From the NCBI RefSeq assembly GCF_037042905.1, contig NC_087257.1, positions 14,172,001 to 14,236,000 of the forward strand: a stretch of 64,000 nucleotides of DNA, given 5' to 3'. Shown here piece after piece: positions 1-12,130 of the stretch (position 1 is its first letter; every line of letters begins with the position of its first letter). Below the pieces are notes generated by a model, which did no database searches, was not told where the DNA came from, and was given only the letters and a program-made list of their open reading frames with translations. The stretch comes from Lytechinus pictus (lineage: Eukaryota; Echinodermata; Echinoidea; Temnopleuroida; Toxopneustidae). Position numbers and translations under genes: made by a program.

Positions 1-494
1 TATTCATTTTTTTTTTTATTATTAGTTACAATTCAAATAATCTCAGTGGCCTAAGATATATTTTCTGGGGTTTTATCGGCCCCGTAAAGTAAAGACAGAG
101 AAAGAAAGGATTTATGTGATCAAGAAATGATAAGATAGGGGAAAAATGATTTTAATGACTGAAATAGAGACAGGCAAAGAAAGGAGAGCCCCCTCCCACA
201 CCCGTGCCAGAGTTACCTGAACTAGCTAAGCGTAGACTTTACTCAAGACCCGGTGGTTAAAAAGGGAAATAAACTTAAAAACTTAGACCTCATCATCTTC
301 TAAACAATTGCCATGTAATCAAGCGTATGGATATAGAGTTATTCTTTCTCCAGATCCAGTCATTTGAAAAAAAACAAGAATCTTCGACACTTCGAACTTC
401 GATTGCGATCATCTCCAGACCCTGTAATATAGCACATGGGTATACAGTGTAATTATGCAGTGGGTGTACAGTGTACAGTGTAGTTTTTTTTTTA
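1..494. other. Intergenic, nothing recognised
   Basis: I see no coding exon, RNA gene or clear mobile-element end here. It is AT-rich, with purine-rich low-complexity stretches around 90-190. Its right edge grades into the tandem repeat that follows. Confidence 0.4.
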
Positions 495-1684
495 ATGGGT
501 ATGGAGTAAAGGCTATGCTAGTGACCCGTGCTTTGTTATAGACTATTAGTTTGGAAGATGATGGGGTCTTAGTATTGAAGTTTTTTTAATCACCAGGTTT
601 GGAGTAAAGACTACACTCTATATCCATTTTTTCACAGGGATGAGACGGTGGGGTCTTCAAATTGAAGATCTCCTATTTTTTATATAACAGCGTCTGGGGT
701 AAAGACTATGCTCTTGTATCCATTCTTTATTACAGGGTCTTATTTTTGAAGATTATAACATGATTTTTTTTAAATGGGTCTGGAGTGAAGACTACGTTAT
801 GTACCCTTGCTTTATAACGGAGTCTTAGTTTTGGGTCTTAATTCTGAAGGGTTTTTTAATCAACGGTCAGGAGAAAAGACTACACTCTATATCCATTCTT
901 TTTTCACAGGAATGAGACTACAGGGTCTTGACAATTTGTTTTAATGAACGGGTCTGGAGAATTGAGAATACGTTATATAAACGTTCTTTATAACAGAGTC
1001 TTAGTAGTGGAAGATGGCGGGGCTTTAATAGTTTTGAATTTGTTTAATCACCCGGTCTGGAGTAAAGACTACACTTTAAACCCATCTCTCATTCCACAGG
1101 AATGAGACGGTGGAGGTCTGAAATTTGATTTTTTTTTTTTTTTTTTTATTATTATTGATATAACAGGGTCTGGGCTTAAGACTACATTCTATATTCATTT
1201 CTACAGGGTCTTAATTTGGTAGACGGAGAGATGTTGCAGTTTTTAAATATTTTTGAAAGGCTATGCTCTTTACGTATGCTTTAGTACATGATCTTAGTTT
1301 AGAAAGATCTTCAAATTATTAAATGACCGGGTCTGGAGGATTAAAAGACTACACTCTGCATCCATGTTATTCCGAACGATAGTGGGTCTTAAATTTTAGT
1401 CTGGTCTTATTTATTTGATTTTGTTAATTATTGATATAACAGGGTCTGGGCTAAAGACTACATTCTATATTCATTTCTACAGGGTCTTAATTTGGTAGAC
1501 GGTGAGATGTTGCAGTTTTTAATTAATTTTGAAAGGCTATGCTCTTTACGTATGCTTTAGTACAGGATCTTAGTTTAGAAGGATCTTCAAATTATTAAAT
1601 GACCGGGTCTGGAGGATTAAAAGACTACACTCTACATCCATGTTATTCCGAACGATAATGGGTCTTAAATTTTAGTCTGGTCCT
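495..1684. repeat. Minisatellite, ~190-280-bp degenerate units
   Basis: The core phrase AAAGACTACACTCTATATCC recurs in variant form near 606, 876, 1063, 1346 and 1621. Each copy is followed by 'ACAGG.ATGAGAC' or 'CCGAACGAT' and then 'GGGTCTT'. The last two units (about 1147-1405 and 1423-1683) are nearly identical over roughly 260 bp, so that duplication is recent, while earlier units are more diverged. No reading frame persists across units, so I treat this as non-coding tandem DNA. Confidence 0.75.
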
Positions 1685-1705
1685 CCCCCCCCCCCCCCCC
1701 CCCCC
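1685..1705. repeat. Poly-C homopolymer (21 C)
   Basis: An uninterrupted run of 21 C follows the last minisatellite unit. Its true length is uncertain because homopolymers are prone to assembly error. Confidence 0.8.
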
Positions 1706-1822
1706 ACTGCCTCTCTGGAAAGCGTTTCTTTGCCGATGGTACTGTAGCTTCTCCCTTATGCAGTAATGTTATGAAACATTTCATGAGAAATACATGTAGC
1801 CTTAATGTGGATAAAAGCAGTG

Positions 1823-2042
1823 ATTTGCACATATCCCGGAGGTTAGCACTTTTCCCGTGAAAATTGTTCATTTGCACATATCCCGTCGTCACGTTTGCAC
1901 AGATGCCGGTGGTAAATTTTGACAGATTTGCACATTTCCCGGCGTGGCGTTTGCACAAATTCCGTTGTTTGCACAAATCCCGGCGAAATTTTGCACATAT
2001 ACCGTTGTTTGCACATATCCCGGCGTTTGCACACAACCCGGC
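1823..2042. repeat. Short minisatellite, TTTGCACATATCCCGG-type
   Basis: About ten degenerate copies of an ~17-20-bp unit (TTTGCACATATCCCGGCG) occur with small variable insertions. Open frames on both strands (minus-strand Met-Cys-Lys repeats) come from the unit length and do not look like a real protein. Confidence 0.8.
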
Positions 2043-2660
2043 TCCACAGGCTCTCGTTATTTAGAAGAAAAACGAAAATAGGTTGTCAATGCATGTAAAA
2101 CATTTTAATGCCTGGTTATTTTTTTTCTTTTTTTAGAAATAGTATATGCACAATTTTTTTGTGAAAAACGAATCTTACGTAATATTTAGAGATTTCGTGC
2201 ACATTTTAGTGAATTTTGTGAAACTCTTCAGTAAGAAAGGAATTTGTTCACTTTTTTCCGGGGTGGGGGCATTAATTCTGCCCCCTCCCGCTACGTACCA
2301 ACATGTTATTAATTTATCACGTATTTGTATAGGATCTATCGCTTTCAAATTATTATTCATACAGTACATTCCAAGTTACAATACTAAATATAATTTCTTT
2401 CGTAAAATGTCATGAACAACGATAAAATATTATATATTTTTTAAAGTGATCACTCTTCATCATAATGAATTCAATACTGCCCCCGTGCATGCGCGCAAGT
2501 GCTTCTAAACACTCTTTCACAAAAAAACGTTCAGATGACAGAGCTTAAACAAATTACTGAGTGAAAACAAATCTTATATCTTATCTGCAACTCGATTCAT
2601 GAATAACATACTGATGCGACATTAAGCGTTAAGACTTGCGACGTTATATGTTAGCAATTT
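2043..2660. other. Non-coding, AT-rich
   Basis: No exon or repeat boundary can be recognised. Short open frames here are AT-rich and show no domain character. Confidence 0.4.
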
Positions 2661-2663
2661 AAG

Positions 2664-2723
2664 ATGCGTTGACTGTGACATTAGGCAAAAATCATCCGAC
2701 GCATAATGTCACAGTCAACGCAT
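2664..2723. repeat. Perfect 20-bp inverted repeat with 20-bp spacer
   Basis: ATGCGTTGACTGTGACATTA at 2664-2683 is exactly reverse-complemented at 2704-2723, leaving a 20-bp spacer. Related 'GCGACATTA' and 'TGTGACAT' words occur around 2618-2640 and 2754, and again near 13,068-13,095. It is probably part of a decayed fold-back element. Confidence 0.7.
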
Positions 2724-2799
2724 AATCCCGACCTTTCGTTGGAGAACGCGTTTACTGTGACATAGTCGTAAAACTTTGTCCTGCAATGCAAATTGTGTG

Positions 2800-3704
2800 A
2801 CATGAGATTTTTTTTTTCGTTTCGCATCTGCAACGGAAACATTCAATTTGCGTTTCGTGTGCAAAATTCTGGTTGCTACTATGGTAACAGCGATATATCC
2901 GATTTAGGACGACTTTCTAAAGCCACGTTTGGTTCCTCCCAGAGCCCGAGAGGCCGCCCGGGGGCCCACTTCCATTGATTAGTAGATACCAGGCGCGACC
3001 ACGCGTAAAAGGGGACAGTGTGGGCAAGTACGTTACGTATATAGGCCTATGTAACGTTATAAGGGTGTCAAAAACGATGTTTAAAATACTGAAGGAAGAG
3101 ATATATACACAACAAAAAAAGTAAGTCCCCCTTAAATCAAATTGCTGTAACTCTTTAACTCTTTAAATGCCGTTGGCAGCTATGCGTGCCCTTAGCCCTC
3201 TAATGCCATTGGCACGTATACGTGCCCAGAGAACTTTTTTTTTTTTAACCAATTTTACAGCCAGAAAATCATCACCATATTCTCTGTTTTTTATGTTGTT
3301 ATACTGGCCAGGAATTCACAATTCATTTTATCATATAAAAAATAGTGGTTTACATAGACATTTTTTGAGTAAAATTGTATTTTTGCATCATTATTTTTAA
3401 GAGTTGATTTCGGATATTGCTGCGATCTGAATCAAGATTTCCCCCATTGACACGTGTGATATAACGGTTGTGTGTAGCAATACACGTACTTCTATGGGCA
3501 GAGCAAAGGCGAATGTGCGAAGACATTCAGCTCGGAATTGACCAATGACCGAGCGGTACGATGTTTCTCACCCAACACTACTCGCCCATTCGCTATTGTT
3601 ACATGAATATTCATGAGCTATCGATCAGGTTTTTTGCAGGCCAGTATGGTAGTATTCTTGTGTCAAGGCTTTTTTTTGCCTGCAAATGTGCACGGTTTGG
3701 GGGA
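2800..3704. other. Intergenic with dispersed-repeat flavour
   Basis: No exon is recognised. At 3155-3230 there is a local direct repeat (AATGCCGTTGGCAGCTATGCG and a variant ~35 bp later) that looks like the end of a dispersed element. The rest is AT-rich without structure I can name. Confidence 0.35.
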
Positions 3705-3735
3705 TTTTTTTTTTTTTTTTTTTTTTTTGGGGGGG
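3705..3735. repeat. Poly-T to poly-G junction (T24 G7)
   Basis: A run of T is directly followed by a run of G. The same arrangement recurs at 16.0, 17.7, 21.3 and 61.4 kb. Confidence 0.8.
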
Positions 3736-3856
3736 CGGGGGAAAGGTCTTATACATTGTTTTTAGCATTGTCGCAAAATTGTTCTCGTTATAAATATATG
3801 AGTAAAGAAGCCAGTCATTTCCAACTCTCGTCTGCGCACTGCAATCATCACACTCA

Positions 3857-3966
3857 TTATTTATTTATTCATTTATTATTGTTATTAATATTATCATTAT
3901 TAGTATTACTATTATTATAATCATTATTATCATTATTGTTATTATAATTATTATTATTATCATCAT
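3857..3966. repeat. TTA/ATT-rich microsatellite
   Basis: Imperfect (TTA)n with interspersed TTTA and CAT units. Simple-sequence DNA with no coding value. Confidence 0.75.
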
Positions 3967-3993
3967 TCTTCTCTTTCACCTTCTTCTTAGTAT

Positions 3994-4140
3994 AAAAGGG
4001 ATGGTCCGGGCTGAAAGTATTTATAGTTTTTTATACAAAGCAGAATTCACTGAGCAAAATACCGAAAATTTCATCAAAATCGGATAACAAATAACAAAGT
4101 TATTGAATTTCAAAGTTTAGTAATATTTTGTGAAAACAGT
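3994..4140. mobile_element. Fragment of a fold-back DNA element
   Basis: It begins AAAGGGATGGTCCGGGCTGA and contains AATTTCATCAAAATCGGAT, a phrase shared with the fold-back elements at 5.07 and 44.9 kb. It is probably one arm of a related non-autonomous DNA transposon. I could not place the other end. Confidence 0.4.
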
Positions 4141-5070
4141 CATGAATATTATAATTATATATTATGTCATAAAAATTATTGTAATCATATCAATTGCATT
4201 TCTCCTGCAGCCAAACTCTCTCTTCATAAACTTAAGATCAGGTAAATAATGGTTCATATTCGTTTTTGTTTTTATAGCCCATACCATTATAAAAAAGAAT
4301 GATTGATATTGTTACGCTTCTTAATGTCATCTTCAAACTTCTCACAAAAAAATATGAATCGTTCAATTTTCTCCTCGAATAAAATAGGAAGAAGCAAAAA
4401 AAGTGATAATTAAAATGGCCGTTATTAACGCTTTATTCCTCTCATGATTTTTTAAGGTGGAAGACTTTCCTTTGCTAAATCAAACCATTATTTGGTCAGA
4501 GAAAATGTAAATGGGAGTATATACAGTAATATTAAATGTTTTGGGAAAAAGAAAAAAGGGGATAGGGTGGGACAGTTGTCAATTACAATAACGAAACCGA
4601 CCAGACCCACCTGTTAGTTGCTGCATCATTAACATCACTATCCAGGGGATTTTAAAACGAATAGAGTAGAAATGAAAATGATAACGACGATAACGGGTTG
4701 AGTATTATATTTCTTCATACCACGCTTATTATTGTACATTATGTTATCTGAACAAATTTTTATTTCATTTCATTTTTTTACTCCGGATAGTGCTACGATC
4801 TGGGGAGGCCCTGGGCGGAGGCAAGATTTTTCTGTAGGAGGGGGGAGGGGCAAATTGTTTTATCTTTACCTCGGTCACCAATAAAAAAGTAAATTGTAAA
4901 AAGAAATAAATACCCCCCCCCCTCCAAAAAAAATTATAATATGAAAAAACACGAATAATTAAATATGTTGGCCCAAAAAACTTTTGTCAGAAGGCAGTAT
5001 CATTTTGTTGTATCAAATTTAGATACGAATATATCAAGTATGTTTGCTTCCGCCACAAAAAAACTAAAAC

Positions 5071-5663
5071 TTAAAGGACAAGTCTACCCCAACAAAACGT
5101 TGATTTGAAAAAAAAGGAGAGAAATCCAATAAGCAAAACACTAAAAATTTCATCAAAATCGGATGTAAAATAAGAAAGTTATGACATTTAAAGTTTTGCA
5201 TAATTTCACAAAACAGTAATATGCACATCCTGGTCGGTATGCAAATTGGCAGACTGATGACGTCACCCACTCACTATTTCTTTTGTATTTTATTATATAA
5301 AATATGAAATATTCTAATTTTCTCCTCCTTGTCAAGTAAAAAGAAGTTTTATTTCTCCCAGAACATGTGAAATTACCACCATTTTAACAGTTTATGGTTA
5401 AGATGGTCCTTATTGTCAAATCTGTAAAAACTGAAATATTGTATTATTCAAACAATAAAAAACAAAAAAAATAATGAGTGATGGACATCATTCTCTCTCT
5501 CTCATTTGCAAATCGCTAAGTTGTGCATTCAACTTTGTAAGCGAAACTTAAAAATGTCATAACTTTCTTATTTTACATCCGATTTCGATGAAATTTGCAG
5601 CATTATGTTTGTTTGATTTTTAAATTCAAATCAGCAATTTTCTGGGGTGGACTTGACATTTAA
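5071..5663. mobile_element. Fold-back MITE with TTAA ends (copy 1)
   Basis: The left end reads TTAAAGGACAAGTCTACCCC. The right end, reverse-complemented, reads TTAAATGTCAAGTCCACCCC. The two ~250-bp halves are diverged inverted copies of each other, sharing the words ATCGGATGTAAAATAAGAAA and GTTATGACATTT. A second copy in opposite orientation lies at 44,889-45,493. TTAA at both ends fits a TTAA-targeting superfamily. There is no open frame of interest, so it is non-autonomous. Confidence 0.75.
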
Positions 5664-6045
5664 CCATCACTTAAAATCTACCAGCATAACCATAAGACGG
5701 GCTCCTCGATTTTATATAACAGAACGGAAACAGGAGCCTTTCGAGGTGGGGGACAGAAGAAACGTAGGGGAAAGAAGAGAGAGTGGGAAGTAAAATCATA
5801 AAGTGATAAAAATATAAAAGTAAAGGCGGGCAAAATAGATTGAAAAGGGTTGAAGAGAGAGGGAAATACAGATGGAGAGAGAGGAAAAAAAAAGTGCGAG
5901 AAAATGAAAGAGAGCAAGAAAATTACGAAGTAAGGAGAGGCGAAGACGAGTAAACCAGCTTTATAAGGGAGAGAGAGAAGAGAGAAAGAGAGAGGGGCGG
6001 GGGGGGGGGGGGGGCGGGGGGCTAGAAAGCAAAGAAGAGAAGATG
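5664..6045. other. Purine-rich low-complexity tract and poly-G run
   Basis: GA/GAAA-rich sequence (5,740-5,990) ends in a G-run around 5,999-6,021. The minus-strand open frame here is a product of the polypurine composition. Confidence 0.6.
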
Positions 6046-6228
6046 ATTAGCGAGATATAATTTATATTAATCAATGTATCATTTCTTCCGATGATCCGCT
6101 TTCTTTTGTTTCTCCCTTTATGCCAGCAAAAAGATGATGGGTAAATTCCCCTACACGCTGAGCTCTTATGTCAAATCTGATATCATGTACTACTAAATGA
6201 AAAAAAGGAATCAAGCAAATTTGATAAC
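6046..6228. repeat. Direct repeat, left copy (pair with 6521)
   Basis: The segment starting ATTAGCGAGA and including CCGATGATCCGCTTTCTTTT and CTACACGCTGAGCTC recurs 475 bp downstream at about 6521-6717 with few differences up to ~120 bp and more indels after that. This is a local tandem duplication of non-coding DNA. Confidence 0.8.
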
Positions 6229-6520
6229 AACACCAAATTACGTACCAAGTTTGGTGGAAAAAATAAGCATCAAATTTGCATCGGTTACGGAAATAAACCT
6301 GAATATTATTTTGATCATCAACAAAATATATGTTGTCAATGTGGCAAGGGCGAAATAAAAAGTATGATGTGTGTAAGGAAAAAAAAGGAGAAAATGGGAG
6401 TGAGCCAATCAAGCGATTAAACGCACTTTTCATGATCTTTTATTTACAAAATTCTGTGAATGTCATGCATTTTCCGCAATGCGTTTTTTTTTTTTTGGTC
6501 CATTCTTCCTCATTTGTTTT

Positions 6521-6717
6521 ATTAGCGAGAAATAACGTATATTAATCAATGTATAATTTCTTCCGATGATCCGCTTTCTTTTGTTACTCCCTTTATGCCA
6601 GCAAAAAGATGATGGGTAAATTCCCCTACACGCTGAGCTCATATGGTAAATCTGGAAGCATAAACTGGATTACTACTAAATGAAAAAAAAAAATAATATA
6701 TCAAGCAAATTTGATAA
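6521..6717. repeat. Direct repeat, right copy (pair with 6046)
   Basis: Second copy of the segment at 6046-6228. The intervening ~290 bp are unique. The pair is either a duplication of a ~475-bp unit or two ends of an inserted element. Confidence 0.8.
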
Positions 6718-7427
6718 TTGGAAATGTGAAATGTACTAACATATCGAGTATGTTTATTGTGCATAAGTCCTACTGCATGAATATTGACAATGCACGGTAT
6801 AAAGAAATTTAGTGGTGTCACTTATATATCATTTTAACAACAAATAATGTCCATTTAATATTTTATTTCAGGGAAGGGGAAGTAAAATTAATCCTTACTA
6901 GATTGATATTTTTAATGACGGGGTAATTATAAATATCACAAATAAAGAGGTGTAGAAAATATAATTTCTGATATTGTCGAAAGCAATATCTTACTTTTCT
7001 GATAGATGATCAATTACAAACATAGTATTTGAATAAACAATCGTAAGGTTCAACAAATTATAAAGATCTAAATTTCTACAAATTGTTAGTAATTTCTACC
7101 TTCACACCCCATTGCTTCGTTATTTATGTTTCCTCTTTTATCTTTCAATTTCCTGTATTTTTGATTTGTCAAGGATTATATAGCCTATACATTTTGTTCA
7201 ATCTTAAATCTTATCTTTATCCTTTATTTCTAAATATGCAAAATAGGCTTCAGCTACAAGTTAATTAAATTATTTTAAACTATTTGTTTTTCTTTATGCT
7301 TTTGATAAGTGGAAGTAACGATGCCAGTGTGCTGGTGGTCGTGGTGGTGGAGGTGTGCTGTTTTCCCCGTGATTTCTTGTTATCATTCTCGACATTATTA
7401 TCCATGCCATCTTTACCATCATCCCTA

Positions 7428-7456
7428 TCACCATCATCATCATCATCATCATCATA
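7428..7456. repeat. (CAT)n microsatellite
   Basis: Simple trinucleotide run within AT-rich non-coding DNA. Confidence 0.8.
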
Positions 7457-8511
7457 TAGATTACAGGAAATTTGACGTATATTGTCGATGCTAAATGTCT
7501 AAAGTCGAAACAAATATTTGAATAAAAATTATGTACTTTAATGGCAATAAGTCAATGGAAGGTGTTAGGGAAAGAGACAGAGGAATCTTAATCTTGATCT
7601 CAACGGAGAGAAAATCTATTGTTCGTATCGGAACCTTTGAAAGTATTCAATTGTCAAATCAAAAGACGCGCGCGTGGCCCGATTTCTATGAACATCCTGT
7701 GCTAAATTGCTCTCCTCGATAATAGGTCAGGAGGGAGTGCGGATTAGACATTCCTCATGAAAGGGAGTCTGGGCATCTATTGTTCATTACTTGGTGGCAT
7801 GAACAATAAAAATGTAGTCGCTATCAGACAGGTGGTTACTTTGGTCGAAGATTATTCTTTTTAATACCGAAGCAGATATAATTAATATTTCACCCCCATC
7901 ATGAAATGTCCAGAGTGAATTTTACCTGTTATGTTTATCGTTCTTTCACTGTTCAGCTACGATTTTATATCAAATAGAGATCCCATTGGGCTTCCTGGCA
8001 TGTCGACGTAGACAGTTGCCCTTTTTTTCAAACCGCTTGCTATGTATGCTCGCTTGTGGAATGAATGAAGCCTAAAGTTTGAAAATAATCAATTATTCAA
8101 AGACATAATATGCAATGGGGCCCTTTTCTTGTCTAAAATTGCCATTATATTTTCATATTTATATTGCATTATATTATCCACACGAAAAAGAATATCCGGC
8201 ATCTATTGTCCATTCCTTGGCATGTACGAGATGCATAGTTGGCCCAGATTACAGTCTTTAAATTGTCAGAATACCAGTCTTATAATGACTGCAATCACAA
8301 AATTCTAATTGCGTAATTATTCATTATATTTATCTTAATTTTGGTTACCCTGGAAGCCGGGGGGGTCTCTTACTTCAAAACGGATCAACATTAAACATTT
8401 TTAGACAGTTTTAAAATGAGTGTTCACAAATATCAACGTTCATAATATTTTAAGCGATTCATTTGATCGACCAGGACACCCAGTTTTTGTACTGCTGTAA
8501 AAAGAAGTTGT

Positions 8512-8563
8512 AGTGTAGTAGTAGTAGTAATAGTAATAGTAAGAGTAGTAGTAGAAGTAGTAA

Positions 8564-8594
<31 letters not shown>

Positions 8595-8595
8595 T
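8512..8595. repeat. (AGT)n microsatellite
   Basis: GTAGTA-type trinucleotide run with occasional interruptions. The minus-strand poly-Thr frame across it is an artefact. GATA and GA runs follow at about 8,747-8,787. Confidence 0.85.
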
Positions 8596-8799
8596 TTGTT
8601 ACTCTCATTATAATTTATTAGCTCACTGTAAATTACGTTTATCATTAAAGCACAGAATCTATGCAAACATATAAAAGTAAAATAAAAGTGAAAAAAAAAA
8701 ACACGAGATGAAAAAGAAAGGAGAGAGAGCCCAGAGATTACGAGAGATGGATAGATAGATAGATGGAAAGAGAGAGAGAGAGAGAGCTGTGAGATCAGT

Positions 8800-9930
8800 T
8801 AGTTACGTAATGATGATAACGTATGAATATTATGCTAGAATTATGTTTAGTAATAAATACATTTAATTTTGTATTCAACCTTGGTCACCACAAAAAGGGC
8901 TAAAAGTCAACATAAACATTTCCACCTGACCTCACATTTTTTTTAGGCGAGGGGGGGGGGGGGTCAGACCAGAAATACAGAACAAAAAGGCCTATTTTCT
9001 TTTTGAAAATTTCTATTGAATTTTTAGTTTGTAACTGATCTGCATTTCCTCTTCTTGATTCACGAAAAATAAACATTTTTTCTTAGTTCTGCGTACTTTG
9101 CCAATAACGCCCATATTATGTTGTGGGATTTTACACCCCAAACCTGTTAGTATTGAATCTGTCCGATCCCTCTTTATCTATATTTCAATATATCATCTTT
9201 AGTTTTCTATATTTTGTCTCCTTCTGACTGGCAATAACTTTGTTACAGTACGAAAGCCGGTATAGTATGTACGACGAATCGACCCTGACAAAATATGACC
9301 AAACTTTACACTGATTCATACTTTAGAACGATAGTTGAGTGGGTCGCAAATGTTTGTTGCCGACACTGGATATAAATCGCCTACATTATCCAAAACAGTA
9401 TATAGTTGAGTGCATCGCACACAACAAATCGTATCCAGGTTACGATTTTCTAAAACATGTTTTGCATTACGACAATATTGACGAGAATTGAAATGACATA
9501 AAATTTACACTGCGCTAATAATTTTGTTTCCCCCATAGCGGTTGTTTCGGAATATCGCGCATTCTGAAAAATTACAGGGTCTTGTTTTGAAGACTACACG
9601 AATGCAAGGGTACGGTTGGCTGCACTGTGAAGATACATGCCTCTAATATATTATTGTGTGTGTTTGCGTGGGGATCGCAGCTGTGCTATGATTGGTCACT
9701 TGATCGACGACAATGCCCTTTTTTGGAAAGGTCGGTTTCAATTTCGTGTGTATAAACCCTCTCACATTTCAGAGGAAATAACTTGAATAGCAAAATAGTA
9801 TTTCATTAAAAAGAGCATTATTTTTCATATTTCTGTTTGTTCAATTTCATCAATAGATACGTCATTTGAAAGGGTAAACATTGAACTTTCATTTTATCTT
9901 CTTAATTTCTTGGTATCTCTACAATTACTC
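8800..9930. other. Non-coding, no recognised feature
   Basis: No exon with credible splice sites was found. It contains a G-run near 8,950 and AT-rich stretches only. Confidence 0.35.
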
Positions 9931-12130
9931 AGGTTATTCACTCTTTCACTGTTCATGAAATCATAGTTTTTCAGGTTTTACTTACTGAAAAAAAACGATG
10001 TAAAATATTTCATCTTTTCTCAATTTTTCCGATAGCAAATATGAAAGGTCATAACATGATCATAAAGTCCATGAACCATGCATCATTTCATGTGTAGAAG
10101 GTTTCATTATACAACGTACGGGTAAAGAGTTATGACCGTTTTAAAATCAGTCTCTGCTTACGTTTCGGTCAATTAAGGATTCCCTCGAATATCCCTGGCA
10201 CTAGAGGGGTATTGGGCCTGGCATAGTAAGAGTTAACGGAATTATTTTGAGATATGACATTTCGTTGGTGGTTTTCTACACTCATTAAGCAACTCCTAGG
10301 GAATATTGAGATTGATCGGTTGAGTCATGCATGGGTAATTAAAGATTTAATTAAAAATGACAATTTTTGAAAGTCACAAGAGTCGTTTTTCAGATTTGGC
10401 AAATACGAAGTTGAGCAAAAGATGTTGTAATGTGAATTTTATGATGTTAATGCTATTTCACTATCCATCATTTAGCCCCTCCACACACAATTTTGATATC
10501 GTATGTTCATGGTTGAGTGAGCACAATATTGCAGGGCCGGGCCGCAGAAGCGGGGGGGGGGGGGGGCTTGGGCCCCTCACTTTTTTCCAAAAGCATGTAC
10601 AACAATGTAAAAATTACCACACGATTGTAATTTTTTTTTGAATGGTCAGCCCCCCCCCCCCTCACTTTGAAAACCGTTCCGCGGCCCCTGTATTGTGACG
10701 TATCATCATAGGGGTTTTCAGTAGTATCCTCTACAACTTGATAGGTCATATTAAAATTTGAAAATGTTGGTGGCTCCCCCGATTATAGGCCCCTCCCCCA
10801 TTTTTATATTCTGGATCCACCCCTAATTTGTCCATGAATTAAACTGATCATGAGAAATTGTAAGGAAAAGAATACATTTATGCAGTATAAAGAATATTCA
10901 TTCCTAAGTTTTCTAATGTGCTCGCTCAACCATGAACATGTTAAAAGTTCGGAAAGTGTGTGGTGATAGAAATGATGGATGATAAAAACAACAGCAATTA
11001 AAGTCACATTTGAGACCGAATTTGCCCCCAATATTCAGCTAATTACCCTTTAAAATGAGTCTGTGACATTGAAAATACCCATTTTCCCACTTTGATGCGT
11101 GCTCTCTCATCCATAAATTAACAAATCGATTTCATTTTTGCACAGAATTCTGCCCATAGGTTGATAAATATTACTGCCAAATGACATTGCTAAAGACAGC
11201 CTTGAAGAAAAGTTCCACCATATTGAATAAGGGGTTACTTATTCTTAAACATAAACACCCATAATGTACACAGGTCTATGAGAGAGGAAGTCAAAATTTT
11301 AACAAATATGAAATAAGGGTTTGTTTCATGGACGATTTTTGTTACTTCTGCCAACGGTTATTTCATGAAACTTCGCACATGGCTTCAGAGTAACAGTATC
11401 CAAAATGCGCGCACATCAAAATAACAATTTGATACGGCACAGAGTTGGGCCAAGGCCTTGAACTTTCTTCTCATTTGCATAATTTTCGAATATTGTGTGC
11501 TCACTGATGCATTAAACATTGGGATTTTCATAAAAATCAAATCAAATGAACCATGCAAGGAGGCTTGTGACAGATATCCATAGTTACAAATTGCATTTTT
11601 TCAAATAACGTAACAAAGAGCTAATCACATTCCACATGTTCATTCAAGCGTGAATGATTAATTAAACGCATTTGAATCATTAAAACATATTAATTGGTCA
11701 TGAACATAACGAAAAAGTTGATAAAAGATCAATTTCAGTAACCAAAATAAAACAATTCTTGCCTATGATATTTGAAAATCGTATTTTTTGTTTTCAATAT
11801 ATGTTCATTGAACCGTGAAACGATGAATATTGTTGAAGATACTCTTCCCCAAAATAACTGTCATCATATTCTATCATTTTTTATTGATAAAATGTGTAAA
11901 AAAATCAAATTATAGCAAATTTGGACTTATGTTTATTCAACCGTGAAATTTAACCAAAAAAGTTGCATCGTCTTTTAAAAAGTGCCTTTTACAAGCCTTT
12001 TGACTATTTTTCATGATGAGAATATGGAATCAGTTCCAATAAAATGGAATCAAAGTCATGATATTTGGCTTGTGACTTTTGAAAAGTGAAATTTTTGCCT
12101 TCTGACGGTGCTCACTGAAGCATGACGTAA
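9931..12130. repeat. Field of recurrent 'TTCAN(C/G)..TGAAC' motifs
   Basis: A ~20-bp palindromic-looking motif of the type (G)TTCATT(C/G)AACCGTGAA, or its reverse with GTGCTCACTC, recurs in both orientations. Copies lie near 10,505, 10,919, 11,098, 11,498, 11,637, 11,808, 11,932 and 12,108, with most spacings 120-180 bp. The sequence between motifs is AT-rich and diverged. I read it as an old tandem or modular repeat of unknown family. A small fold-back element sits at 10,532-10,690. Confidence 0.45.
10532..10690. mobile_element. Short fold-back element, GGCCGC ends (copy 1)
   Basis: The left end is CAGGGCCGGGCCGCAGAAGC. The right end, ACCGTTCCGCGGCCCCTG, is its approximate inverse. Internally it has G- and C-runs. 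A second shorter copy in the opposite orientation lies at 40,591-40,702, so this is a dispersed family. Confidence 0.6.

Noticed and set aside
1665-2036. Cys-Ala-Asn / Met-Cys-Lys repeat proteins on the minus strand
   Set aside because: They follow the minisatellite unit in several frames at once. No start context or splice site, and composition is set by the DNA repeat.
1823-2042. CRISPR-like array of short repeats and spacers
   Set aside because: The genome is animal. Repeats are degenerate, spacing is irregular and far shorter than CRISPR spacers, and no cas genes are present.
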